Under the pieces are notes generated by a model. It saw only the letters and a list, made by a program, of their open reading frames with translations. It searched no databases and was not told the DNA's origin. A stretch of DNA of 64,000 nucleotides from JASGMR01 sp963664675 (GTDB lineage Bacteria; Thermotogota; Thermotogae; Petrotogales; Kosmotogaceae), in contig CAXXLB010000007.1 of NCBI GenBank assembly GCA_963664675.2, positions 1-64,000 of the forward strand. The letters run 5' to 3'. Numbering within the stretch: the stretch's first letter is position 1; each line of letters opens with the position of its first letter. This document shows positions 1 through 7,743 of the stretch, in pieces. Made by a program: the position numbers and the translations under genes.

Positions 1-981
1 CTTTATCTCTTTCATTTAATTCAATATAATCCTTTGCTATTTCCAGTATTGCATAATTTCTTTTCCATGAACTATCAATTTTCAAAGTGAGTTCTTTCGT
101 CTTTTCCAATAGTAATTTAGCTTTATCATTTTCATTTAATTTGATATAACCCATAACTATTACTTGTATTGCATTATTTCTTTCTCGTGAATCATCAATT
201 TTCAAAGTGATTTTTTCTGTTTTTTCTAAAAACGATATCGCTTTATCGTTTTCGTTTAATTTAATATAAACCTCTACTACTTTTGATATTGAATCACTTC
301 TTACCCATAAGTCGTCAATTTTCAAAATGAATTCTTTCGCTTTTTCTAAAAAATGATATCGCTTTATCATTTTTGTTTAATTTTATATAGACCTCTACTA
401 CTTTTGATATTCCCTCATTTCTTTCCCATGAATCATTAATTTTCAAAATGAGTTCTTCCGCTTTTTCTAATAATGATATTGCTTTTTTACTTTCATTTAA
501 TTCAATATAAGTTTTTACTATTTCTAATATTTCTTCTTTCTTTTCTCGTGAATCATGAATTTTCAAAGTGAATCTTTCCGCTTTTTCTAAAAATGATATC
601 GCTTTATCATTTTCATTTAATTCAATATAACCATTCGCTATTTCCAGTATTGCATAATTTCTTTCCCGTGAATCATAATTTTTCAAAGCAAGTTCTTCCG
701 CTTTTTCTAATAATGATATTGCTTTTTTACTTTCATTTAATTCAATATAAGTTTTTACTATTTCTAATATTTCTTCTTTCCTTTCTCGTGAATCATGAAT
801 TTTCAAAGTGAATCTTTCCGCTTTTTCTAAAAATGATATCGCTTTATCATTTTCATTTAATTCAATATAACCATTCGCTATTTCCAGTATTGCATGATTT
901 CTTTCCCGTGAATCATAATTTTTCAAAGCAAGTTCTTCCGCTTTTTCTAATAATGATATTGCTTTTTTACTTTCATTTAAT
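1..981 (-). pseudogene. Out-of-frame continuation of the NACHT protein's TPR-like repeat array
   Basis: The 40-residue repeats of the upstream NTPase continue here. One open stretch covers 315-926. A second frameshift lies near 348-354, where this copy has six A's (CTAAAAAATG) and the sister units have five. Beyond it the repeats run on to the window edge with good similarity. About 13 units of 120 bp occupy 1-1550. With both indels repaired the gene would run off the window as a single frame. Whether this is decay, phase variation or slippage cannot be told from sequence. Confidence 0.75.
473..952. repeat. Recent 240-bp tandem duplication inside the TPR array
   Basis: Positions 473-712 and 713-952 are two copies of a 240-bp unit (two 40-residue repeats). 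I see only two differences between them, near 545/785 and 656/896. The surrounding 120-bp units are much more diverged. This is a fresh unequal-crossover or slippage event that lengthened the repeat domain in frame. Confidence 0.9.
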
Positions 982-3837
982 TCAACATAACTCGCCTACT
1001 ATTTTTGATATTGAATCACTTTTTAGCCATAAATCCTCAATTTTCAAAACAAGTTTTTCCGCTTTTTCTAATAACGATATTAATTTTTCATTTTTATTTA
1101 ATTCAATATAACCATTCGCTATTTCCAGCATTTCATGATTTCTTTCCCGGGAACCTTCAATTTTCAAAGCAAGTTCTTCCGCTTTTTCTAAAAACAATAT
1201 CGTTTTATCCCTTTTGCTTAATTCAATATAATCCTTTACTATTAACAGTATTGCTTTATTTCTATCTTCTGAATCAAAAATTTTCAAAGCGAGTTCTTCC
1301 GCTTTTTCTAAAAATGATTTTGCTTTATCATTTTCATTTAATTCAACATAACCTTTTGCTATTTTCAGTATTGATTCATTTCTATCTTCTGAATCAAAAA
1401 TTTTCAAAGTGAGTTCTTCCGCTTTTTCTAAAAATGATTTTGCTTTATCATTTTCATTTAATTCAACATAGCCTTTTGCTATTTTCAGCATTGCATAATT
1501 TCTTTCCTGTGAATCAAAAATTTTCAAGGCGAGTTCTTCCGCTTTTTCTAAATTATTCACAAGCAAATATTCTAAAATAAATGGATATAACTTTGTTTCC
1601 TTGTAATTATTTGATAACAAATCAATCATTTTTTTCATTTCATTTGATAGTTTTTTGTTTTGCTCAAAAGATCTTTCTATTAACTTTTTAATAACAAAAA
1701 AATAGAAATTTTTAAAATCATATGTGTCTTCTATAGATAAATTAAAGTTTTCTTTTATTATGATTCTCAATCCCCAGAAAAACTTCAGATTATCTGAAAT
1801 GCCATAATTGTTATGGCTAAGTATTATTTTCAATGAATCGGTATAATTTCCTTCATCTATTAATTTCCTTATTTTGTAAGCTAAAGTGTTCGAAGAAGAC
1901 TTATTCACAATTCTTTCTAAAAAATTTAATGCTTTAATTTTTAAATCAGAATATTTTTGATTATCTTTATACTTGTTCAGCATCATATTTGTATAACATA
2001 GTGCGGATAAAACCCTGTTTTTTCCAAGATCAAGATAATTTTCCGGATTTTTTTCGTCAGTTTCTCCTAAGTATTTATCAATAGAATCATCTATTATTTT
2101 TAAATCCGATCGCGGAATCAATGAATATTCGTATATGTGTTCCATAAAATATTTATATATGTATTCATCTATCTCTTCATTTATGAATGTTCTTTCTTTA
2201 ATAAAATATTCGATTATTTTTCTATGAGATTCCTGGATATTTTCATCGTTTTTTTGAGTTATATATTCTTTGAAACTATTATGAAAAATGGTATATTTAG
2301 AATTATCATTTTCTTTATATTCAGTAAATAACCATTTGACTTTATTAAAAACTTTTTTGAATTTATAGTTATCAAATTTATCACTATCTAATAATATCTC
2401 AATACTTTCTTTTGACATGGGAAGGTAAAAAATAGAGTATAAAGAAAGAATCTGTTCAAAATATTCACAATTGATTTCATCATCAAGTTTATTATAAATT
2501 ATTTCATAAAATTCATTAAGTTCTTTAGGGAGTTCAACTGGTAATTCAATTCCATGACTTATACTGTCTAGGGCAAAACTTACATATGTAAAATTTCCTT
2601 CTGCTTTATTGATTATTTCATTCTTTTGATTTTCGATCTTTTGTTTGTCTTGAAAATCCATACCATTAATTACTTTTTTTAAGTCTTTATCTTCTTTGAA
2701 TCTTTTTTCTAAATATTCTTTTGTTTTTGTTTCTGATTCATCATTTTTAGTTTTCAATTCAATAATGTGCTTTGAATCAATTTTGGATTTTACCAGATCA
2801 CAATTAACTGAATTAGTCTTTGCAGAAATTAAATAAACAATTTTTTTATTATAATTGTTATTTTGAGGAAGAAGCTGAAAAATATTTTCATCAGTTTCAT
2901 CGATTCCATCAATTATTATGATCAATTTTTTATTATAATAATTTTGTAATTCAAGCAATTTGTCATATCTGTTAGTGGGGTTTGTATCTGTAATATCCAG
3001 TTCCAAATAATCTATTGCCATATTACTGATATCACTTTTAGCATCAATAATTTTTTTCTCTTGTTCTTTGCCAAAGAAATAATGTGGTGGAAATCCCATT
3101 TCTGTAACTAAATTTGCCATTATAGCAGTTTTACCACTTCCCGGTTCTCCATGAAGTAAAATTATTCCAGATTCTAAATCATTAACACATGAAATGATTT
3201 CTTTAGTGTATTTACGTTCAATGTAGTATTTTAAATTTTCTGATAATGTTAACTTAAATCTGGATAAATTATTTGTTTTGGAAAAAATAATTTGAATTGT
3301 TTTATCTAAAAATTTAAGTTTGAAGTTTTCCACAATTTTTTTAATTTCTTCAAGAATCGATTTTATTATTTGTTCATCATTAAAAATATATAATTCTGGA
3401 AAATCTGTAAAAAGTTCTGCATTAAAGTATGTAATCGTAGTTCTTAAAAGATTTCTAACCTTCTGTTTTATGTCTTCTTCACTGGATTGTTCATAAGTAA
3501 CAGTTACTGCTCCATTTTTTATGAGAATATCGGTAAAATTTGAAATAAGAGTTTTATCATATAAATCAATAAGCCCCTTATTATTAGCTTCGTAATTAAG
3601 GTTATATTTAAAACTGTCTTTTAATTTCTTTTCAACAATAGAAAAATTAATTTTAGGAAAATATTCTTTAAGATCTTTTTCGGCTTTTTTAAACAACTTA
3701 TAAAAAAGAGATTCAAAATCTATGACACCTTTGAATTCCCTTTTTTTATTCCTTTTTTTTATCTCCTCAATAAAAACTGGTATGGCCATTCCTAAAATTG
3801 GACTAATGCAATTTCCAAATATGGTTAAAAAAGTCAT
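982..3837 (-). CDS. STAND/NACHT-type NTPase with TPR-like repeats (frameshifted C-terminus)
   Basis: This 951-residue protein is probably a signal-sensing STAND ATPase of the kind used in antiviral defence. It has a Walker A GEPGSGKT at residues 230-237 and a Walker B LIIIIDGIDE at 305-314, followed by a helical region. From about residue 760 there are 40-residue TPR-like repeats (EKAEELALKIFDSxxRN...KGYVELNEND). The N-terminal 220 residues match no effector I recognise. AAGGAG lies six bases before the ATG. A one-base insertion near 991-1003, seen by comparison with the sister unit at 262-280, ends the frame at GELC. The repeats continue out of frame to position 1. It shares an upstream block with the Qat operon. 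Family is confident; the defence role is inferred. Confidence 0.8.
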   Translation of the reverse strand: MTFLTIFGNCISPILGMAIPVFIEEIKKRNKKREFKGVIDFESLFYKLFKKAEKDLKEYFPKINFSIVEKKLKDSFKYNLNYEANNKGLIDLYDKTLISNFTDILIKNGAVTVTYEQSSEEDIKQKVRNLLRTTITYFNAELFTDFPELYIFNDEQIIKSILEEIKKIVENFKLKFLDKTIQIIFSKTNNLSRFKLTLSENLKYYIERKYTKEIISCVNDLESGIILLHGEPGSGKTAIMANLVTEMGFPPHYFFGKEQEKKIIDAKSDISNMAIDYLELDITDTNPTNRYDKLLELQNYYNKKLIIIIDGIDETDENIFQLLPQNNNYNKKIVYLISAKTNSVNCDLVKSKIDSKHIIELKTKNDESETKTKEYLEKRFKEDKDLKKVINGMDFQDKQKIENQKNEIINKAEGNFTYVSFALDSISHGIELPVELPKELNEFYEIIYNKLDDEINCEYFEQILSLYSIFYLPMSKESIEILLDSDKFDNYKFKKVFNKVKWLFTEYKENDNSKYTIFHNSFKEYITQKNDENIQESHRKIIEYFIKERTFINEEIDEYIYKYFMEHIYEYSLIPRSDLKIIDDSIDKYLGETDEKNPENYLDLGKNRVLSALCYTNMMLNKYKDNQKYSDLKIKALNFLERIVNKSSSNTLAYKIRKLIDEGNYTDSLKIILSHNNYGISDNLKFFWGLRIIIKENFNLSIEDTYDFKNFYFFVIKKLIERSFEQNKKLSNEMKKMIDLLSNNYKETKLYPFILEYLLVNNLEKAEELALKIFDSQERNYAMLKIAKGYVELNENDKAKSFLEKAEELTLKIFDSEDRNESILKIAKGYVELNENDKAKSFLEKAEELALKIFDSEDRNKAILLIVKDYIELSKRDKTILFLEKAEELALKIEGSRERNHEMLEIANGYIELNKNEKLISLLEKAEKLVLKIEDLWLKSDSISKIVGELC

Positions 3838-3880
3838 TTTATCTCCTTAAACTCATAGTAAAAAAGGGACTTAAAGTTAT

Positions 3881-3958
3881 AATATTCAATTTTTGTCGAT
3901 AAGATAATAAAGAAGTAATTCACCAGAACTCTATATGTTAATATAGCATATTTTTATT
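3881..3958 (-). promoter_or_regulatory. Conserved upstream block shared with the Qat operon
   Basis: Read on the minus strand, this block aligns almost base for base with 14674-14750. Both contain ATATGCTATATTAAC, then about 25 less conserved bases, then TTATCTTATCGACAAAAATT. It sits 45-120 bases before the NACHT start codon and is probably a promoter/operator region. Confidence 0.7.
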
Positions 3959-4032
3959 CGAATGATCAAAAAATGTGTGCTGAATTACACCAATATACTT
4001 CAGATTTTTTTAATTACTTAATTGTTATTCAT

Positions 4033-4058
4033 ATAAAAAAGAGGGGCAGATTCCCCTC
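4033..4058 (-). terminator. Intrinsic terminator after the 4127-4396 gene
   Basis: On the minus strand GAGGGG-aatctg-CCCCTC (4058-4041) is followed by a run of six T's (4040-4035). This is a classic Rho-independent terminator about 70 bases past the stop codon. Confidence 0.85.
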
Positions 4059-4126
4059 ATGTGTGATTCAAAGTATTAAAAAGAAGAAGGTAATTTTTGT
4101 TTTTTATTCATTCTATTTCTCATCGT

Positions 4127-4396
4127 TTATCCGCTGTTTTTCAACTGTTTTATCATTATTCCTCCATCGTTAGTTTTTTCTTTCTTCCACAGGGTTTTGT
4201 TGAGCCATTTGACGACCATGTCTATCGCCAGATCCAGTATTTTGTCGAAAAATGGGAAGTTGATATGCCCCACAGTCTCAAATACCAGTTCCTTGAGTTC
4301 TTCCTTCTTGTTTTCCCCGTCACCGGGTCTTTCCAGTAAACATGCCCCTATAGCAAGTATTCCGCTTATCTTCGCTAAAATATTTAAATTAAACAT
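4127..4396 (-). CDS. Small hypothetical protein (89 aa)
   Basis: I do not recognise this protein. The start at 4396 (MFNLNILAKISG) is chosen because TAGGAGAG lies about nine bases upstream; a longer frame to 4456 would run through the leader hairpin. The N-terminus has a short hydrophobic stretch (ILAKISGILAIGACLLE), the middle is acidic and the end is basic. A terminator follows it and a structured leader precedes it. It is the last of the DUF2922/DUF1659 cluster and has the same leader hairpin as the DUF2922 gene, so the two are probably expressed alike. Confidence 0.55.
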   Translation of the reverse strand: MFNLNILAKISGILAIGACLLERPGDGENKKEELKELVFETVGHINFPFFDKILDLAIDMVVKWLNKTLWKKEKTNDGGIMIKQLKNSG

Positions 4397-4415
4397 AAAA
4401 ATCACTCTCCTATGA

Positions 4416-4463
4416 GAAAATTGGTTTGAAATAGCTATGTTCCAAAGATATTTCACAGTTTTC
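4416..4463 (-). promoter_or_regulatory. 5' leader hairpin, conserved-loop family (copy Y)
   Basis: On the minus strand this reads GAAAACTG-TGAAATA-tctttggaacatag-TATTTCA-acc-CAATTTTC, nested inverted repeats ending about 20 bases before the start codon at 4396. It is closely similar to copy X at 4938-4986 and related to the hairpins in the dispersed elements at 22447, 29071 and 53927. Confidence 0.6.
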
Positions 4464-4472
4464 GATCAACTA

Positions 4473-4650
4473 GTGTTTGGTGCCTGAAAGACAGTTGCCC
4501 AGTGCGTAGTGTATAAGTGTTTTGTGCTTGGTGAGAAACAAAAAAACTAGCTGATTTCCTTTCTTTTTTCCATGCACTATACACCAGCTACCAGGCACTG
4601 TTCTTCTGCACCCTAGACCCTGTACCCTTAACCCTTTCTTCTACACAACA
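4473..4650. repeat. Mosaic of 7-bp intergenic repeats
   Basis: Non-coding. It consists of 7-base units of the YRGTGYN type (AGTGTTTGGTGCCTG, CAGTGCGTAGTGTA), then the complementary form (CACTATACACCAGC), then CCCTAGA-CCCTGTA-CCCTTAA units. The same unit families recur at many other intergenic sites in the window. Confidence 0.75.
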
Positions 4651-4652
4651 AT

Positions 4653-4670
4653 CGGGGGCTTTCACCCCCG
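4653..4670 (-). terminator. Probable terminator of the DUF2922 gene
   Basis: CGGGGG (4653-4658) and CCCCCG (4665-4670) form a six-base-pair GC stem starting five bases past the stop codon. The following minus-strand sequence (TTGTTGTGT) is only moderately T-rich. Confidence 0.55.
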
Positions 4671-4675
4671 GGTTT

Positions 4676-4885
4676 TTAAACAAGGTCAAATACTTCGTTT
4701 TCTATGGTTTCGTAGTAATTAGCCCTGTCGGTTACATATCCGTCCGGAAACACGTGATTCGATACCATGAAATCCATGACTCCCTGGATGGTCGCCTGAC
4801 TGAGCCCCTCAATGGGACCTCTCAGGTTCAAATACTTGTGTTTCTTTTCTCCGGATGAAAACCATGATAATTTTAAAGTCTTCAT
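4676..4885 (-). CDS. DUF2922 family protein
   Basis: This 69-residue protein (MKTLKLSWFSSGEKKHKYLNL at the start, IQGVMDFMVSNHVFP in the middle) fits the DUF2922 family. These are small proteins of unknown function usually encoded next to DUF1659 genes, as here (5397-5633). AGGAGG lies before the ATG at 4885. It has its own leader hairpin and a downstream GC stem, so it is probably transcribed as a separate unit. No catalytic residues are apparent. The family call rests on pattern and on the DUF1659 neighbour. Confidence 0.7.
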   Translation of the reverse strand: MKTLKLSWFSSGEKKHKYLNLRGPIEGLSQATIQGVMDFMVSNHVFPDGYVTDRANYYETIENEVFDLV

Positions 4886-4937
4886 AACTTGCCTCCTAAG
4901 AATAATTTTTTTGAATTTTAAAAAATTCTTCGACCAA

Positions 4938-4986
4938 GAAAATTGGTCCTGAAATAGCTATGTTTCAAAGATATTTCACAATTTTC
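4938..4986 (-). promoter_or_regulatory. 5' leader hairpin, conserved-loop family (copy X)
   Basis: On the minus strand GAAAATTG-TGAAATA-tctttgaaacatag-TATTTCA-ggac-CAATTTTC forms two nested perfect stems, followed by TTGGTCGAAGAAT and a second AT stem (GAATTTTTTAAAATTC). It ends about 50 bases before the DUF2922 start. Loop and flank match the hairpins inside the ~175-bp dispersed elements. Confidence 0.65.
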
Positions 4987-5001
4987 GCTTGATCCTGTAC
5001 G

Positions 5002-5155
5002 ATCGTTTCACAACTGTTCAACTACTGTTCATCCATCGCTTTCCTATTGCTTCCCAATCGCTTCCCAATCGCTCAACTATTGTTCTACGATCGTTTCCCA
5101 ACCGCTTCCCAATCGCTTCCCAATCGCTCGACCATTGTTCTACTATCGCTTCACA
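5002..5155. repeat. 11-bp phase-locked degenerate tandem array (14 units)
   Basis: Fourteen consecutive 11-base units with no slippage, for example ATCGTTTCACA, ACTGTTCAACT, ATCGCTTCCCA, ATTGTTCTACT. Position 1 is always A, position 6 always T, position 10 always C. Positions 7-9 and 11 vary freely. Because 11 is not a multiple of three, this is not a coding repeat. Confidence 0.9.
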
Positions 5156-5396
5156 AGGGCAGTGCCTGGTGTTTTGTATTTGATGCTTGGAGAGAAAAAC
5201 AAAAACCTGCTGATTTCTTCTTTCTTTCTTTTATGTTCTTTCTATGCACTATACACCAGCTACCAGGCACCGCTTTTTTCCAACCGCTTTACCATTGTTA
5301 ATCCATTGTTTCCCAATCGCTCGACTATTTTTTCGCTATTATCTGATTCTCTACTCTCCATTATCTTTTCCAGACACTAAGCACTAGTTCCTGCTT
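5156..5396. repeat. 7-bp repeat mosaic with a few 11-bp units
   Basis: Non-coding tail of the array: AGTGCCTGGTG-type 7-base units, the complementary CACTATACACCAGC form, a short run of 11-base units near 5279-5325, and TCTCTACTCTCC-type units. It reaches the stop codon of the DUF1659 gene. Confidence 0.7.
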
Positions 5397-5633
5397 TTAT
5401 GCCACTGGTCCGAGAGCATCGCTGCTGTCGAGATCGATACCCGCAACGGTGTAATTGAGCAGAGTTCCGAGTTTGTAAGCGACATCGTAAGCTTCCTGTG
5501 AAGTCATTGCGTTGTTAACGCCGATAGTCTGGTTGTAGTAAACAGGCTTGTCATCCTTCACTTCTCCGGTGTCCCACTTGATCTTCAACTTCTTTTCATT
5601 TGAAAGTACAACTACAGTATCACCAAATGCCAT
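5397..5633 (-). CDS. DUF1659 family protein
   Basis: A 78-residue protein (MAFGDTVVVLSNEKKLKIKW at the start, YYNQTIGVNNAMTSQEAYDVA in the middle) typical of DUF1659, small proteins of unknown function that accompany DUF2922 genes. The start at 5633 is set by AGGAGG eight bases upstream; longer frames would cross the GC hairpin at 5692-5715. Its GC content is above that of the surrounding spacers. It lies between a strong hairpin region and a repeat array. Confidence 0.75.
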   Translation of the reverse strand: MAFGDTVVVLSNEKKLKIKWDTGEVKDDKPVYYNQTIGVNNAMTSQEAYDVAYKLGTLLNYTVAGIDLDSSDALGPVA

Positions 5634-5691
5634 CAGTAAAACCTCCTCGATAATAAATTTTTCAAAAGCCGGCTTTCCCGAAGAATGAGCA

Positions 5692-5715
5692 GCCCCGGGT
5701 GTGTGTGCCCGGGGC
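5692..5715. promoter_or_regulatory. Strong GC hairpin upstream of the DUF1659 gene
   Basis: GCCCCGGG (5692-5699) and CCCGGGGC (5708-5715) are perfect eight-base arms around an alternating GT loop. There is no clear T-run on either strand. A second palindrome, AAAGCCGGCTTT (5665-5676), follows on the minus strand. This could be a terminator for the 5829 gene or an attenuator in the DUF1659 leader. Confidence 0.6.
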
Positions 5716-5828
5716 GTTCTTCCCCGACTTATCGAGGATAGCAAATGATTAACTCGTTTAAGAACCAATTTTCGGGGGGTGTTGAAAATGGTCCCGAAAA
5801 TACTGTGTGATGTGTTAAAATACTCTCT

Positions 5829-6407
5829 TTATTTTTTCCTTCTCTTTTTTTCTCTTCTTTCCCTATTTAAAACATGATTTTCGAAATATCTCACCATATT
5901 GTAATTCCAGGTATCGAACGATCCATATTTCTTCTCGTATGGCCTCACGATGGCTCTGAAATTCCTTTGTTCGAATCTTCTCCTCAATTCATTTCTCTCC
6001 AGGAATCCCATTCTTACAGTACAGGTGACATCTTCGAAGGCCAGAAGAGGTCTGTATCTCGCTATTATTTTCAAAAACGGGAAGTCCGAATAAAGGCTCA
6101 GATTATTTTTAAGAACTCCGCAGAATTTACCGTTTTTACAGATTCCGGATCTGCATATCTCCCGCTGTTTCCTGTAGATCAGGAAATTCTTATAACTCTT
6201 CTCTGTGCATGCGACAACGGGATCGAACACTTTCTTGCCACCGACTGTTTTAAAATATGCCTCGTTGTTTTTCAAATTCTTTCGCAAATATCGATTCATT
6301 TCCTTCAGAAGAACTTCGCTGCATAAAATGTCGGATGATGATACGGTTTCGGGAATATCAAAATTCTCCTTCAAAACGTTGTCAATTATTTTTGTTCCCA
6401 TGATCAA
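5829..6407 (-). CDS. Hypothetical protein (192 aa)
   Basis: I do not recognise this protein. It has a cysteine-rich middle (REICRSGICKNGKFCG) and a strongly basic C-terminus (RERREKKRRKK). Its start overlaps the stop of the upstream winged-helix gene by four bases (ATGA at 6404-6407), so the two are translationally coupled. Partnership with a replication-initiator-like protein suggests a role in plasmid or phage-type DNA metabolism, but this is inference from position only. Confidence 0.6.
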   Translation of the reverse strand: MIMGTKIIDNVLKENFDIPETVSSSDILCSEVLLKEMNRYLRKNLKNNEAYFKTVGGKKVFDPVVACTEKSYKNFLIYRKQREICRSGICKNGKFCGVLKNNLSLYSDFPFLKIIARYRPLLAFEDVTCTVRMGFLERNELRRRFEQRNFRAIVRPYEKKYGSFDTWNYNMVRYFENHVLNRERREKKRRKK

Positions 6408-7291
6408 TAAGTCTCCTTTGTCGGAAGATAGACATCATCGGAGCCGTACTCATAGTTGACATCGTAATTTCCGATCATGATTTTGGTGAAGTTTTCATCC
6501 TGCAGCAGCCAGTACAGTGAGCAGTTAAAACTCTTTTCAGGAATCCTGTTGCAGAGAAAATCCGAATCATCCACCCTCGTGAAAAACTCTCTCCAGGACT
6601 GTTCTGTTCCCAGGTTCCTGTTTCTTTTATGAAGATCCGATTCCAGATAATCTATATTTTGCTCATCAAAGGATGGGAGATCAATGCATATTTCATTGTA
6701 GAGTTCTATTATTCTTCGATGAGGAAGAAGATGAAAACGTTCTTCTTCTTTTTTCATTTTTTCTTCTTCATCTTTATCTTGTCTTTTCTTGTCTTTATCT
6801 TGTCTTGTCTTATATATGTTGCTCTGCTCCATACTCTGCTTATTGTTCTTCTTATATATCGACATATTGTTCTGCATCATACTCTCCATATGTTTCTCCT
6901 CCCCGTTTACCCCCGATGTTGTGCATGATTCAAAAGGTCTGTTAAAAGGCAATTCCGACTCTTTTTGTTCTGTGCAGTGATCTTCGTATGAACTGTCAGT
7001 GCTGTTACCTGTGAACTGCCGGTGAACTGTGTATGTACCTGCAGAGAACTGATTGCCTTTTTTATAAGAGATGAACCCTCTGTTAATAAGGTTCTTTCTG
7101 GCTTTACAAAGGCCTGTCAGCGAACAACCTATCTCATTAATCAGCCTGTTGTTCGATAAATTCACATTTCTTTTCCATCTGAATTTGTTTGCATAATTCA
7201 GCAAGATAAAATATAAACGTGTCTCAATGAGAGAAAACTTTTTCTCCAGATCCTTCATCCAAAAATAATTTATTAGTTCTATATATGTCAT
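6404..7291 (-). CDS. Winged-helix protein, replication-initiator-like
   Basis: A 295-residue protein with an N-terminal winged-helix region of about 100 residues (ETRLYFILLNYANKF...SNNRLINEIGCSLTGLCKARKNL...GFISYKKG). A charged low-complexity linker rich in K/D/E/Q follows, then a C-terminal domain. This layout resembles DnaD-like or plasmid/phage replication initiators. The start at 7291 (MTYIELINYF) has AAAGGA upstream; an in-frame ATG at 7321 lacks a better site. A shorter paralogue of the N-terminal domain lies at 8116-8454. It is coupled to the 5829 gene. Confidence 0.6.
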   Translation of the reverse strand: MTYIELINYFWMKDLEKKFSLIETRLYFILLNYANKFRWKRNVNLSNNRLINEIGCSLTGLCKARKNLINRGFISYKKGNQFSAGTYTVHRQFTGNSTDSSYEDHCTEQKESELPFNRPFESCTTSGVNGEEKHMESMMQNNMSIYKKNNKQSMEQSNIYKTRQDKDKKRQDKDEEEKMKKEEERFHLLPHRRIIELYNEICIDLPSFDEQNIDYLESDLHKRNRNLGTEQSWREFFTRVDDSDFLCNRIPEKSFNCSLYWLLQDENFTKIMIGNYDVNYEYGSDDVYLPTKETY

Positions 7292-7344
7292 AAACTCACA
7301 TCCTTTCGTTGAATGGTGCATTTGATAGATAACAGAGAACGGGA

Positions 7345-7578
7345 AAACGGCAGTATATAGTGTTTGGTGCCTGAAAGACAGTGTCCAGTGCGTAGTGCCT
7401 GGTGCCTAGTGAAAACCAGCAGAGCAGAGAATAGAGAACTGGGAATTGGTAACAGGCTTAAAAAGCTCAAGATCAAAAAAACTGAAAAGCCTGAAAAAGC
7501 TCAAGAGCAGAAAAGCCTGAAAGCTGAAAAGTGTCACAGATAACATAGAGTTGGCAAATAGAAATTAATCCTTATACA
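7345..7578. repeat. Mosaic of 7-bp and AAAGC-type repeats
   Basis: Non-coding. In order it holds YRGTGYN 7-base units (CAGTGTCCAGTGCGTAGTG), GAGAATA-GAGAACT-GGGAATT-GGTAACA 7-base units, and about 9-base AAAAGCCTG/AAAAAGCTCA units to about 7540. A short non-repetitive bridge leads into the next array. Confidence 0.75.
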
Positions 7579-7743
7579 ATCGTTTCCCAACTGCTTTGCC
7601 ATCGCTTCTCAATCGCTCAGCTATTGCTCAGCCATTGTTCGACCATCATTTTGCAACCGCTGGGCCATTGCTAAGCTACTGTTAGACTATTGTTCAGCCA
7701 TCGATTAGCCATTGCTCAGCTATCGTTCCACTATCGCTTCACA
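7579..7743. repeat. 11-bp phase-locked degenerate tandem array (15 units)
   Basis: Fifteen 11-base units in perfect phase, from ATCGTTTCCCA through ACCGCTGGGCC and ATTGCTCAGCT to ATCGCTTCACA. As in the 5002 array, A at position 1, T at 6 and C at 10 are retained in every unit while the inner positions vary. Both arrays end with the identical unit ATCGCTTCACA followed by AGG. Confidence 0.9.

Noticed and set aside
593..1412. Plus-strand hydrophobic ORFs within the NACHT repeat region
   Set aside because: They are antisense shadows of the TPR-like array and repeat with the same 120-base step; no ribosome sites.
5002..5155. CRISPR array
   Set aside because: Units are only 11 bases with no spacers and no constant repeat; no cas genes in the window.
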